Shown here: piece after piece, positions 1 through 7,828 of the stretch | How the letters are laid out: the number at the start of each line of letters is the position of its first letter | How positions within the stretch are numbered: position 1 is the stretch's first letter | Source of the DNA: Burkholderia puraquae | GTDB taxonomy: Bacteria > Pseudomonadota > Gammaproteobacteria > Burkholderiales > Burkholderiaceae | DNA: 64,000 nt | Reading direction: 5' to 3' | NCBI RefSeq assembly: GCF_002099195.1 | Contig: NZ_NBYX01000002.1 | Span: 62,001 to 126,000 of the forward strand | Notes under the pieces: generated by a model | The model's input: only the letters and a program-made list of their open reading frames with translations | Told to the model about the DNA's origin: nothing | Databases searched by the model: none | Position numbers and translations under genes: made by a program

Positions 1-2
1 GC

Positions 3-140
3 AGCCGGCTCACCGAGGCCGAGGCATGGCTCGCCGAGCAGCGCGCGCTGTGGGAAGCACGATCCGATCGTCTCGTCGAATGCGTCGAACGCCATCACCA
101 GGAGGAGCACGATGTCAGCCAGCCCCGTCGAACCCGCTGA
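3..140 (+). CDS. ArsR-family transcriptional regulator, 3' end only
   Basis: Only the last 45 codons are present; the rest lies before the window. The readable tail is an alpha-helical, charged segment containing LTEAEAWLAEQRALWEAR, typical of the C-terminal helix of ArsR-type winged-helix regulators that sit directly before an SRPBCC (AHSA1) gene. The stop codon falls 29 bases inside the next gene, so the two are translationally coupled. In the family, the regulator usually represses the pair; no promoter is visible here because the start is missing. The family call rests on the tail plus the neighbour, so it is moderately sure. Confidence 0.6.
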   Translation, partial: SRLTEAEAWLAEQRALWEARSDRLVECVERHHQEEHDVSQPRRTR

Positions 141-597
141 AGCCCACGATCTCGTCATCACCCGCACGCTGCGTGCCCCGCGCCACGCGCTGTGGCGTGC
201 GTGGACCGACCCTGAACTGCTGAAGGAATGGTGGTGCCCGAAACCGTGGACCACCGAAGTGCGTGCGTTCGACCTGCGGCCGGGCGGCGCCTTCCACACG
301 TTCATGCGCGGCCCCGACGGCGGCACGAGCGACAATCCCGGCTGCTTCCTCGAAATCGTGCCGGAAGCGCGCATTGCGTTCACGTCGATGCTCGCGGGCG
401 GCTGGCGGCCGCAGGTGCCGTGGATGGGCTTCACCGCGATCATCACGATGGCCGACGACGACGCCGGCAGCCGCTACGAGGCGCGCGTGATGCATCCGGA
501 CGCCGCGACGCGCGAGCGCCACGAAGCGCTCGGCTTCTTCGAGGGCTGGAACACCTGCATCACGCAGCTCGACGCCTTCGCAGCCGCGCTGCGCTAA
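112..597 (+). CDS. SRPBCC (AHSA1-like) domain protein
   Basis: A 161-residue START/Bet v1-like fold protein. The N-terminal half carries the family pattern: ITRTLRAPRHALWRAWTDPE, then KEWWCPKPW, then a glycine-rich strand (LRPGGAFHTFMRGPDG) and the NPGCFLEIVPEARI segment. These proteins have a hydrophobic ligand cavity; no enzymatic residue can be assigned. The start is the ATG behind GGAGGAG. It overlaps the end of the ArsR-type regulator, a very common operon pairing, so the likely job is a stress or small-molecule response under that regulator. Ligand unknown. Confidence 0.85.
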   Translation: MSASPVEPAEAHDLVITRTLRAPRHALWRAWTDPELLKEWWCPKPWTTEVRAFDLRPGGAFHTFMRGPDGGTSDNPGCFLEIVPEARIAFTSMLAGGWRPQVPWMGFTAIITMADDDAGSRYEARVMHPDAATRERHEALGFFEGWNTCITQLDAFAAALR

Positions 598-716
598 GCA
601 CGGCCGTGTGCGCACGCATTGCATGCCGCCTCACACGCGCCTAGGATTCCTGAAGGAAGCATGACGACACGCCGGCCGCCGGCGTGCACCGTCGCGCGCG
701 CTCCGCGGGAGGCAAC

Positions 717-1193
717 ATGTTGCACACGCACACGCACTCGACCCGGGTCAGCCGGCACCTGAACGCCCCGCGCGGCCGCGTCTACCGCGCACTGCTCGAT
801 CCGCACGCGGTGGAGCAATGGAAGGTGCCCGACGGCATGACGTGCCGCGTGCATGCGTACGACGCGCGCGAAGGCGGCGCGCTGCGCGTGTCGCTGAGCT
901 ACGACGCGCCGTCGGCCGGCGCCGGCAAGACCACCGCGCGCACCGATACCTATCACGGCCGCTTCGTCACGCTCGTGCCGGACGAGCAGATCGTCGAGAT
1001 CGACGTGTTCGAGACCGACGATCCGATGCTGCGCGGCGCGATGACGATCACGATCACGCTGTCCGACGAAGCGGGCGGCACGCGGGTGGACGCCGTGCAC
1101 GACGGGGTGCCGCCCGGCGTGCCGGCCGCCGACAACGAGACCGGCTGGCAAATGGCGCTGGCGCGGCTCGCGGCGCTGGTGGAGGCCGGGTGA
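717..1193 (+). CDS. Second SRPBCC (AHSA1-like) domain protein
   Basis: A 158-residue relative of the preceding gene with the same fold signature: STRVSRHLNAPRGRVYRALLDP at the N terminus, VEQWKVPDGM, and a C-terminal helix GWQMALARLAALVEAG. The ATG at 717 is chosen because GGGAGG lies four bases upstream; an in-frame ATG at 684 has no ribosome binding site. It follows the first SRPBCC gene by 119 bases and is probably in the same transcript. The N terminus is His-rich (HTHTH), possibly metal-binding, but this is not conserved evidence. Ligand and function unknown. Confidence 0.83.
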   Translation: MLHTHTHSTRVSRHLNAPRGRVYRALLDPHAVEQWKVPDGMTCRVHAYDAREGGALRVSLSYDAPSAGAGKTTARTDTYHGRFVTLVPDEQIVEIDVFETDDPMLRGAMTITITLSDEAGGTRVDAVHDGVPPGVPAADNETGWQMALARLAALVEAG

Positions 1194-1220
1194 GCCAGCG
1201 CCCGCCCGGCGCGGCATGCG

Positions 1221-2351
1221 TCAGCCGAGCCGGTAAGCGCGCGTGACCGTGCCGCGGAACAGCGCGTCGCGCTCGTCCGGGCTCGCGTGCGCGGTCAGCC
1301 GCTTGAACGCATTCCAGCCGTTCACGAACGAATACGAGCCCTTGTCGACCGGGAAATTGCCCTCGAACATGCAGCGCTCGGGGCCGAACGCATCGATGCA
1401 GGTCATCATCCACGGCTTCCACGCGTCGGCGAGCTGCGCGGAAGACGGCGGCCGCGCGCCCTTCTCGAAATCGAAACCGTTGATGCGCATCCCGAGCCCG
1501 CCGACCTTCACGTACACGTTCGGCAGTTGCGCGAGCGTACGCATCGACGCCGACCAGCGCTCGAACACCTCCGGCCGCTTGTCGGCATAGCTGGCGATCC
1601 GCACGACGCCGCCGCAGTGATTGACGATGACGCGCGTGTCGGGATTCGCCTTCGCGAGCGCGAACAATTCGGGCAGCTGGGGAAAGAACAGCCACGCGTC
1701 ATACGAAAGCCCGAGCGGTGCGAGCTGCGCGACGCCTGCCCGGTACGCCGGATCGAGCAGCAGCCCGCGCGGCACCGCCGACAGCGGATTGGCGAGCGTC
1801 GGATCGGCATCCCATGTCGTCAGGTGACGAATTCCGCGGAAGCGCCCGCGCCCGGCTTCGAGATGCGCTTCGAGCACCTCGCGCACGCGTTCGCCGAGAC
1901 GCAGGTCCGCGTGGCCGACGATGCCTTTCGCGACGGCCACGGGGCCGTTCTGCAACGACTCTGTCACGCCCGCGACATAGGCCGTCTCGCCCACCGGCTT
2001 CAGTTCGGCCGGGCCGGAATCGCGATAGCGCGTCTGCGCCTGCATGTAGACGGACGCCTGGACGTTGTGGCCCGAGCGCGCGTCCTGCAGGTAGTCGTCG
2101 AGCATGTAGATCCAGCCCGGCCGCTCATAGAAATGATGATGCGCGTCGACGATCGGCAGGTCGGGCTCGAGCGCGGGTTCGAGCGCCGACGCGAGCCAGT
2201 CGGGGCGCACCGCGAGATAGTTGCTTTGCGTCGTCATGCGGGAAACTCCCTCCTGGGTGGCTGCCCGCGTCTCGGTGAACGCGGGCAGCGCAAGCGATGC
2301 GGCGGCCGCGCCGAGCAGCCGGCGCCGCTTGATCGAAATGGTCGTATCCAT
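1221..2351 (-). CDS. Amidohydrolase_2 family hydrolase (lactonase type) with a possible Tat signal
   Basis: A 376-residue TIM-barrel metal-dependent hydrolase (COG3618-like; L-fuconolactonase and pyrone-dicarboxylate hydrolase relatives). Metal-site motifs are visible: VDAHHHFYERPG near residue 70, VNHCGG near 250 and EGNFPVDKG near 335, the last matching a known subgroup variant of the usual SDWP motif. The N terminus reads IKRRRLLGAAAASLALPAF, a twin-arginine-like export signal. However, a second in-frame ATG at 2237 has a strong AGGAGGGA site and would give a cytoplasmic enzyme, so both forms are possible. It is the last gene of a four-gene operon, one base after the MFS gene. Inferred role: opening a lactone in the same pathway. 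Confidence 0.8.
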   Translation of the reverse strand: MDTTISIKRRRLLGAAAASLALPAFTETRAATQEGVSRMTTQSNYLAVRPDWLASALEPALEPDLPIVDAHHHFYERPGWIYMLDDYLQDARSGHNVQASVYMQAQTRYRDSGPAELKPVGETAYVAGVTESLQNGPVAVAKGIVGHADLRLGERVREVLEAHLEAGRGRFRGIRHLTTWDADPTLANPLSAVPRGLLLDPAYRAGVAQLAPLGLSYDAWLFFPQLPELFALAKANPDTRVIVNHCGGVVRIASYADKRPEVFERWSASMRTLAQLPNVYVKVGGLGMRINGFDFEKGARPPSSAQLADAWKPWMMTCIDAFGPERCMFEGNFPVDKGSYSFVNGWNAFKRLTAHASPDERDALFRGTVTRAYRLG

Positions 2352-2352
2352 G

Positions 2353-3660
2353 TCATTCGCTCCGGTCGAACGCATACAGCGACAGCGTCAGCAGCGTCGT
2401 GATCGCGAGCACGATCGCGAGGCCGAGCATGCCGGCGGTAAAGGTGCCGAAGCTGTCCTTCAGGTAGCCGACGAGATAAGGGCCCGCGAAGCCGCCGAGC
2501 GCGCCGATCGAGTTGATCAGCGCGAGCCCGCCGGCCGCGGCGTGGCCGGACAGGAAGCGCGAGGGCAACGTGTAGAAGATCGTGCGGCCGGCAATCGTGC
2601 CGATCAGCGCGAGCGTGATGCCGACGAGTGCCGGCCCGAGCGTCAGGAAGTGCGTCGACACGCCGAGCGCCACCGCGCCGATGAACAGCCCGATCGCCAG
2701 GTTCGCGACCGGGCCGCCGCGCCGGTCGACACGCTTCGCCCACCACAGCAGCGCGACGGTCGCGAAGAAGTACGGCACCGCGGACAGCCAGCCCGTCTGC
2801 ATCGTCGACATGCCGTGCGCCTTCAGCATCTGCGGCAGCCAGATGCCGATCCCGTACGAGCCCATCGTGAAGCCGAACGAGATCAGCGCGAGCACGTACA
2901 CGCGCACGTCGCGCAGCGCGACGCCGAAGCGCTTCTTGCGGCCGGCGGCCGCGCCGTCGCGCTCGAACGCACGCTGCAGCGCGGCACGCTCGTCGTCCGA
3001 CAGCCACGCGGCATTCGCCGGCGAATCGGACAGCAGCTTCAGCACGAGGAAACCGAGCGCGCACGCAGGCAGCCCTTCGACGATGAACATCCATTTCCAG
3101 CCGGCCAGCCCGAGCGCGCCGTCGAGTTGCAGCAGCCACGTCGACAGCGGGCCGCCGATCAACGACGACAGCGGCGTCGACACGGTGAACCACGCCAGCA
3201 CGCGCGTGCGGTAGCTCGCCGGAAACCACACGGCGAGGAAGAAGATCACGCCGGGAAAGAATCCGGCCTCCCCGATGCCGAGCAGCAGCCGGATCGCATA
3301 GAAGCTCGTCGGCCCGGTCGCGAGCGCGGTCGCGGCCGCCATCAGCCCCCACGTGATCATGATGCGGGCGAGCCAGCGGCGCGCGCCGAAGCGATACAGC
3401 GCGAGATTGCTCGGCACCTCGAACACGCAGTAGCCGGCGAACATGATCCCCGCGCCCCAGCCGAACTGCGTCGCGGTCAGCCCGAGATCGCGATTCATCG
3501 TGAGCGCCGCGAAGCCGACGCTCGTGCGATCCAGGTAGTTGAAGAAATACGCGAGCGCGAGCAGCGGAATGAAGCGCCACGCGGCCTTGCGCACGGCCCG
3601 TTGCTCGATCGACGCGTCGGTCTCGCGATCGGCGGCCAGTGCCGGGGAAGCGGATGTCAT
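2353..3660 (-). CDS. MFS transporter, anion:cation symporter type
   Basis: A 435-residue, 12-helix major facilitator protein. The N-terminal FFNYLDRTSVGFAALTMNRD segment and the MFAGYCVFEVPSNLALYRFG segment are hallmarks of the ACS family, which takes up organic anions such as phthalate, tartrate and glucarate. A central loop after helix six (GAAAGRKKRFG) splits the two halves. It sits between the CoA-transferase (83 bases upstream) and the amidohydrolase (1-base gap) on the same strand, so it most likely imports the substrate of that operon. Substrate not predictable from sequence. Confidence 0.88.
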   Translation of the reverse strand: MTSASPALAADRETDASIEQRAVRKAAWRFIPLLALAYFFNYLDRTSVGFAALTMNRDLGLTATQFGWGAGIMFAGYCVFEVPSNLALYRFGARRWLARIMITWGLMAAATALATGPTSFYAIRLLLGIGEAGFFPGVIFFLAVWFPASYRTRVLAWFTVSTPLSSLIGGPLSTWLLQLDGALGLAGWKWMFIVEGLPACALGFLVLKLLSDSPANAAWLSDDERAALQRAFERDGAAAGRKKRFGVALRDVRVYVLALISFGFTMGSYGIGIWLPQMLKAHGMSTMQTGWLSAVPYFFATVALLWWAKRVDRRGGPVANLAIGLFIGAVALGVSTHFLTLGPALVGITLALIGTIAGRTIFYTLPSRFLSGHAAAGGLALINSIGALGGFAGPYLVGYLKDSFGTFTAGMLGLAIVLAITTLLTLSLYAFDRSE

Positions 3661-3743
3661 GGTTGTCTCCGTGGATGGGGCGGTCCGCGCCCGCGCGTTG
3701 CGCGGCCGGGACGCCTTTGTTCGTTCGATGAATCGCGGCCGCG

Positions 3744-5024
3744 CTACGCGCTCGCCAGTTCGTTCGGCGACGGCGCGCCGCCCGGTGCCGCGTCGTCCGT
3801 GCCATGCCGCCCCGCGACGACACCGGCTTCGATCAGCGCACGTGCGTCGTCCGGCGTGTAGCCGAGCTCGCCGAGCAGCGCGCGCGTGTCCTGGCCGAGT
3901 GCGGGCGGCGCCGAGCGCAACCGCAGGCGTTCGCCTGCGAGCGTCAGCGGCAGCAGCGCGGTGCGCGTGTCGACCGGCCGCCCGGCGCTGCTCGCGTCGG
4001 CCGGCAGCGTCACGGCCTCGAGGCCGCCCGTGGCAAGCAGGTGCGGGTCGTCGAACAGGTCATGCGGTTTCGTGATCGGCGCGTACGGCAGGCCGTTCGA
4101 CTCGAAGATCGCGCCGATCTCCGCGGCCGAATGCGGCGCGAGCCGCGCCCGCAACTCGGGCAGCAGCCAGTCGCGCGCCTGCACGCGCAGGTTGTTGGTC
4201 GCGAGGCGCGGATCGTCCTTCAGCGCGGCCAGGCCGAACGCATCGCAGAACAGCGCCCACTGCGTATCCGACACGACCGCGAGAAAGATCTGTTCGCCAT
4301 CCCTGACGGCAAACACGTCGTAGACGGCCCACGCGGAAATCCGGCTCGGCATCGGCGACGCGGCCTGCCCCGTTACCGCGAACTGCATCATGTGCTGCGC
4401 GACGAGGAACACGTTGTTCTCGAACAGCGAGCTCTGCACCTGCTGGCCGCGGCCGGTGCGCTCGCGCTGCGCGAGCGCGGCCATCGCGCCGATCGCGCCG
4501 AACATGCCGCCCATGATGTCGTTCACGCTCGCGCCGGCGCGCAGCGGCCGCCCTTCCGGGCCCGTCATGTACGCGAGGCCGCCCATCATCTGCACCACCT
4601 CGTCGAGCGCGGTGCGATGCTCGTACGGCCCCGGCAGGAAGCCCTTGTGCGACACGTACACGAGGCGAGGATTCAGCGAGTGCAGCGCCGGATAACCGAG
4701 GCCGATGCGGTCCATCGTGCCGCTCTTGAAGTTCTCGCTGAAGACGTCCGCCGTCGCGACGAGCCGCAGCACGATCTCCAGCCCGCGCGGATCCTTCACG
4801 TCGACCGCGAGGCTCTTCTTGTTGCGGTTGAACATCCCGAAGAAACCCGCGCCCGAACCGCGCAGCGCGCGCGTGCTGTCGCCCGCGATCGGTTCGATCT
4901 TGATGACCTCCGCGCCGAGATCCGCGAGCAGCATCCCGCAGGTCGGGCCCATCACCATGTGCGTCATCTCGATCACGCGCACGCCTGCGTACGGCAGCGC
5001 CGAAGCCGGTCGATGGTCGTTCAT
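3744..5024 (-). CDS. CaiB/BaiF-type class III CoA-transferase
   Basis: A 426-residue formyl-CoA-transferase-like protein. The N-terminal Rossmann part reads VRVIEMTHMVMGPTCGMLLADLGAEVIKIEP, followed by NRNKKSLAVDVKDPRG. The Asp in ASVNDIMGGMFGAIGAM is the expected nucleophile that forms the aspartyl-CoA thioester. It moves CoA between carboxylic acids in the cytoplasm. Its ATG overlaps the stop of the lyase gene by four bases (ATGA), so the two are translationally coupled. That suggests it activates the acid which the lyase then cleaves. The exact substrate is unknown. Confidence 0.9.
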   Translation of the reverse strand: MNDHRPASALPYAGVRVIEMTHMVMGPTCGMLLADLGAEVIKIEPIAGDSTRALRGSGAGFFGMFNRNKKSLAVDVKDPRGLEIVLRLVATADVFSENFKSGTMDRIGLGYPALHSLNPRLVYVSHKGFLPGPYEHRTALDEVVQMMGGLAYMTGPEGRPLRAGASVNDIMGGMFGAIGAMAALAQRERTGRGQQVQSSLFENNVFLVAQHMMQFAVTGQAASPMPSRISAWAVYDVFAVRDGEQIFLAVVSDTQWALFCDAFGLAALKDDPRLATNNLRVQARDWLLPELRARLAPHSAAEIGAIFESNGLPYAPITKPHDLFDDPHLLATGGLEAVTLPADASSAGRPVDTRTALLPLTLAGERLRLRSAPPALGQDTRALLGELGYTPDDARALIEAGVVAGRHGTDDAAPGGAPSPNELASA

Positions 5025-6007
5025 TGCGCGACTCCCGTCAGGCATCCTTCCGGTTGCACCGCGGTTGGGGAACGGCCGTCCGCGTAGCGGAAGCCCTTCG
5101 GCAACCCGGCGTCCGGCACATGGCCGTACAGCGCCTCGGCCGGCAGCGCCGCGTGCAGGATCGCGCGTGCGGCGAGCAGCGCGTCGACGTCGACACCCGT
5201 GTCGAATCCCATCGCTTCGAGCAGGAACACGAGATCCTCGGTGACGATGTTGCCGGTCGCGCCCGGCGCATACGGACAACCGCCGAGGCCGCCCTGGCTC
5301 GCGTCGATCGTCGTCACGCCCGCGTCGAGCGCCGCGACGACGTTCGCGAGCCCCTGCCCGCGCGTGTTGTGGAAATGCGCGCCGCCGGCCTTGTCGCCGA
5401 CTTCGCGCTGCAGGCGCAGGAACAGCCGGCGCACCTGCGCCGGGTTCGCATAGCCGCTCGTATCGGACAATCCGATCTCGTCGACACCGCATTCGGCCAT
5501 CGCCACCGCCATCGCGATCGTCTCGTCGTCGCTGACGGCGCCCGCGATCGTGCAGCCGAACGCGACCGATACGCCCGCCTCGATCTGCACCGCCGGAAAC
5601 CGCGCATCGCGCAGCGCGACGATCGCGCGCACCTCGTCGATCATCTGCGCGGACGTCTTGCGGATGTTCGCCAGCGAATGCGCGTCCGTCACCGATACCG
5701 GCAGCGTCAGCTTGTGCACGCCGGCTTCGAATGCGCCCTCGGCGCCGCGCAGGTTCGGCGCGAGCGCAGCGACGTGCAGCCCGGGAATCGCCAACGCGTG
5801 CGCGACGACTTCGCGCACGTCGGCCATCTGCGGCAACAGCCTGGCCGGCACGAACGACCCGACCTCGATCTCGCGCAGGCCGGCCGCGGCCAGCGCCGTG
5901 ATCCAGCGCAGCTTGCCGGCCGTCGGCATCACGGCCTGGATGCTCTGCAGGCCGTCGCGCGGCCCGACCTCGCTGACCAGCACCTTCGGATATTCGGAAA
6001 CGCTCAT
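5021..6007 (-). CDS. Hydroxymethylglutaryl-CoA lyase-like DRE-TIM enzyme
   Basis: A 328-residue HMGL-like metallolyase. The signature VSEVGPRDGLQS is at residues 13-24, the metal-binding HFHNTRG loop is near 207, and the GGLGGCPYAPGATGN active-site cysteine loop is near 237. All catalytic elements of HMG-CoA lyase are present. The family cleaves 3-hydroxy-3-methylglutaryl-CoA to acetoacetate and acetyl-CoA; close relatives act on citramalyl-CoA. The start is the ATG with GGAG seven bases upstream; an in-frame ATG 12 bases earlier lacks a site. It is first in the operon, next to the palindromic IclR operators. The substrate could be HMG-CoA or a related 3-hydroxyacyl-CoA. Confidence 0.88.
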   Translation of the reverse strand: MSVSEYPKVLVSEVGPRDGLQSIQAVMPTAGKLRWITALAAAGLREIEVGSFVPARLLPQMADVREVVAHALAIPGLHVAALAPNLRGAEGAFEAGVHKLTLPVSVTDAHSLANIRKTSAQMIDEVRAIVALRDARFPAVQIEAGVSVAFGCTIAGAVSDDETIAMAVAMAECGVDEIGLSDTSGYANPAQVRRLFLRLQREVGDKAGGAHFHNTRGQGLANVVAALDAGVTTIDASQGGLGGCPYAPGATGNIVTEDLVFLLEAMGFDTGVDVDALLAARAILHAALPAEALYGHVPDAGLPKGFRYADGRSPTAVQPEGCLTGVAQ

Positions 6008-6020
6008 TTGACACTCCATC

Positions 6021-6057
6021 GTTCTATCTGAAAGAACATTGTTCTGTTTGACAGAAC
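6021..6057. promoter_or_regulatory. Two tandem IclR operators (O1, O2)
   Basis: Two 17-bp inverted repeats lie just before the lyase gene: GTTCTATCTGAAAGAAC at 6021-6037 and GTTCTGTTTGACAGAAC at 6041-6057. Their centres are 20 bp apart, about two helical turns, so two dimers could bind on one face. They share the arms GTTCT/AGAAC with a third copy beside the IclR gene. The position immediately upstream of the lyase start codon fits direct control of the operon. Confidence 0.8.
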
Positions 6058-6124
6058 TCTAAGCATGCATCGAATGAGCTGTAAGCGGGGTATACCCGTG
6101 AAATTGCGATTTTCTGGAACTTGA

Positions 6125-6141
6125 GTTCTGCCAGGCAGAAC
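6125..6141. promoter_or_regulatory. Third IclR operator (O3), perfect palindrome
   Basis: GTTCTGCCAGGCAGAAC is an uninterrupted 17-bp palindrome with one central base. It lies 38 bases before the IclR start and shares GTTCTG/CAGAAC arms with O2. Its position suggests autoregulation of the divergent IclR gene. Confidence 0.8.
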
Positions 6142-6179
6142 GATATAGTCGACCGATCGTCATCCGAAGGAAGCAGGCA

Positions 6180-7001
6180 GTGCCTACGACTCACACCGAT
6201 CACGCGGGCGGCGGGCCCGATTCGCCGGCCGAAGAAGCGTCCAGCGGCGTCGCCGTTCTCGATCGCGCGTTCGCGATCCTCCGTGCCTTCGGGCAGACCG
6301 ACGACCGGCTGTCGCTCGCGGAGCTGTCGCGCCGCACCGGGCTGTACAAGAGCACGATCCTGCGCCTGCTCGCGGCGCTCGAACATGGCGGCTTCATGCG
6401 CAAGCTCGACGACGGCCAGTACGCGATCGGGCACGAGCCGCAGCGGCTCGCCGCGCTGTACCAGCGTTCGTTCCGGGTCGGCCCGGTGATCGAGCCGCTG
6501 CTCGAGACGCTGAGCCGCGAACTCGGCGAAACGGCGTCGTTCTACGTGCGCCAGGGCGACATGCGCTCGGTGCTCTATCGGGTCGAGCCCGCCCGCGCGG
6601 TGCGCGTGTCGATTCGTGTCGGCGAGGAGTTTCCGGTTCGCCAGGGTGCGTCCGGGAAGGTGCTGCTGGCGTTCACCGATACGCAGGATGCGCAATGGCA
6701 CGACGTGCGCGAACAACTCTGGGCCGCGTCGTACGGCGAGCGCGACCCCGAGACGGCGTCGGCGTCCGCGCCCGTGTTCGGTGCGGCCGGCGAGTGTGTC
6801 GGCGCGCTGACCGTCTCCGGCCCGAAATCGCGGCTCGCTGCCGCGCCGGCCATGGCGGCGGCGCTCGCGATGCTGCTGCCGCTCGCGCAGAAGGCGACCG
6901 TGGCGCTCGGCGGTGCGGGCGCACGCTACGACGCAGCGGCCGTGCGCGACAGCCTCGGGCGGCTCGCGTCGGCAGCGGGCCACGGCGACGCAGCGTCATA
7001 A
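6180..7001 (+). CDS. IclR-family transcriptional regulator
   Basis: A 273-residue regulator with an N-terminal winged helix (VLDRAFAILRAFGQ, then LAELSRRTGLYKSTILRLL as recognition helix, residues about 23-70) and a C-terminal effector-binding domain (RQGASGKVLLAFTD, later ASAPVFGAAGECVGALTVSG). The GTG start is supported by GAAGGAAG eight bases upstream. It is divergent from the lyase/CoA-transferase/MFS/amidohydrolase operon. Three matching palindromes in the 172-base gap make it the probable local regulator. Effector unknown; presumably an intermediate of the pathway. Confidence 0.92.
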   Translation: MPTTHTDHAGGGPDSPAEEASSGVAVLDRAFAILRAFGQTDDRLSLAELSRRTGLYKSTILRLLAALEHGGFMRKLDDGQYAIGHEPQRLAALYQRSFRVGPVIEPLLETLSRELGETASFYVRQGDMRSVLYRVEPARAVRVSIRVGEEFPVRQGASGKVLLAFTDTQDAQWHDVREQLWAASYGERDPETASASAPVFGAAGECVGALTVSGPKSRLAAAPAMAAALAMLLPLAQKATVALGGAGARYDAAAVRDSLGRLASAAGHGDAAS

Positions 7002-7139
7002 CCGGCTGCGCGCGCCCGGCTGCGCAACAGCGCAAAAGGCGGCTGCGTGCGACACTGGCCGCCGATGCATGCATCGCGCGCCGCCTGCGGGCGTGCCGCG
7101 CGTGCCACCGCCAACCGGACACGCTTGAGGGCAGCCACC

Positions 7140-7778
7140 ATGAACGCCGCGCGCACCGCCACCTGGTATTTCGACTTCGTTTCGCCGTTCGCCTACCTGC
7201 AGCAGGAACAATTCGACCGGTTGCCGGCCGCCGCCGCGTTCGAGCCGCGGCCCATCGTGCTCGGCGCGCTGCTCGCACACTGGGGCCAGAAAGCGCCGGC
7301 CGAGATCGCGGCGAAACGCGTCTTCACCTATCGCCACGCGCAATATCGCGCGGACAAGCTCGCCATTCCGTTCCGGATGCCGCCCGCGCACCCGTTCAAT
7401 CCGATCAAGCCGTTGCGCCTCGCGATCGCGATGGGCAATTCACCCGACGCGATCCGGCGGATCTTCCGGCATATCTGGCGCGACGGCCAGGACGTGTCGA
7501 CGCCGCAAGGCTTCGCCGCGCTGTGCGAAGCCGTCGGCTTTCCGGAAGGCGTGACCGCCGTCGAAGCCCAGCCGGTGAAGGACGCGCTGCGTGCGAACAC
7601 CGATGACGCGATCGCGCACGGCGTATTCGGCGTGCCGACCTTCGAACTCGACGGCGACCTGTTCTGGGGCGAGGATGCGACCGACATGTTCGCCGACTGC
7701 GCGACGTCGCGCGCGTGGCTCGACTCGCCCGAGGTGCGCCGCATCAGCGCGTTGCCCGAAGGGATCCGGCGCGGCTGA
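7140..7778 (+). CDS. 2-hydroxychromene-2-carboxylate isomerase-like protein (DsbA family, GST kappa type)
   Basis: A 212-residue thioredoxin-fold protein of the HCCA isomerase group. The N-terminal WYFDFVSPFAYLQQEQF carries the Ser that binds or activates glutathione in place of the CxxC of true DsbA. GVFGVPTFELDGDLFWGEDA near the C terminus holds the cis-proline motif and the family WG-D ending. The ATG at 7140 is chosen because homologues begin just before the YFDF strand. The enzyme class isomerises hydroxychromene carboxylate in naphthalene breakdown, but no such pathway genes are nearby, so the substrate is open. It follows the IclR gene by 138 bases on the same strand. Confidence 0.85.
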   Translation: MNAARTATWYFDFVSPFAYLQQEQFDRLPAAAAFEPRPIVLGALLAHWGQKAPAEIAAKRVFTYRHAQYRADKLAIPFRMPPAHPFNPIKPLRLAIAMGNSPDAIRRIFRHIWRDGQDVSTPQGFAALCEAVGFPEGVTAVEAQPVKDALRANTDDAIAHGVFGVPTFELDGDLFWGEDATDMFADCATSRAWLDSPEVRRISALPEGIRRG

Positions 7779-7828
7779 CGGCGCCCCGTGGCCGCCCGGC
7801 GCGCGCGGCGCGCATCCCGCATCCCGCG

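Noticed and set aside
2221..3861. A 546-codon plus-strand frame opposite the MFS gene
   Set aside because: Composition is that of a mirror frame; the MFS protein in the other strand is unmistakable.
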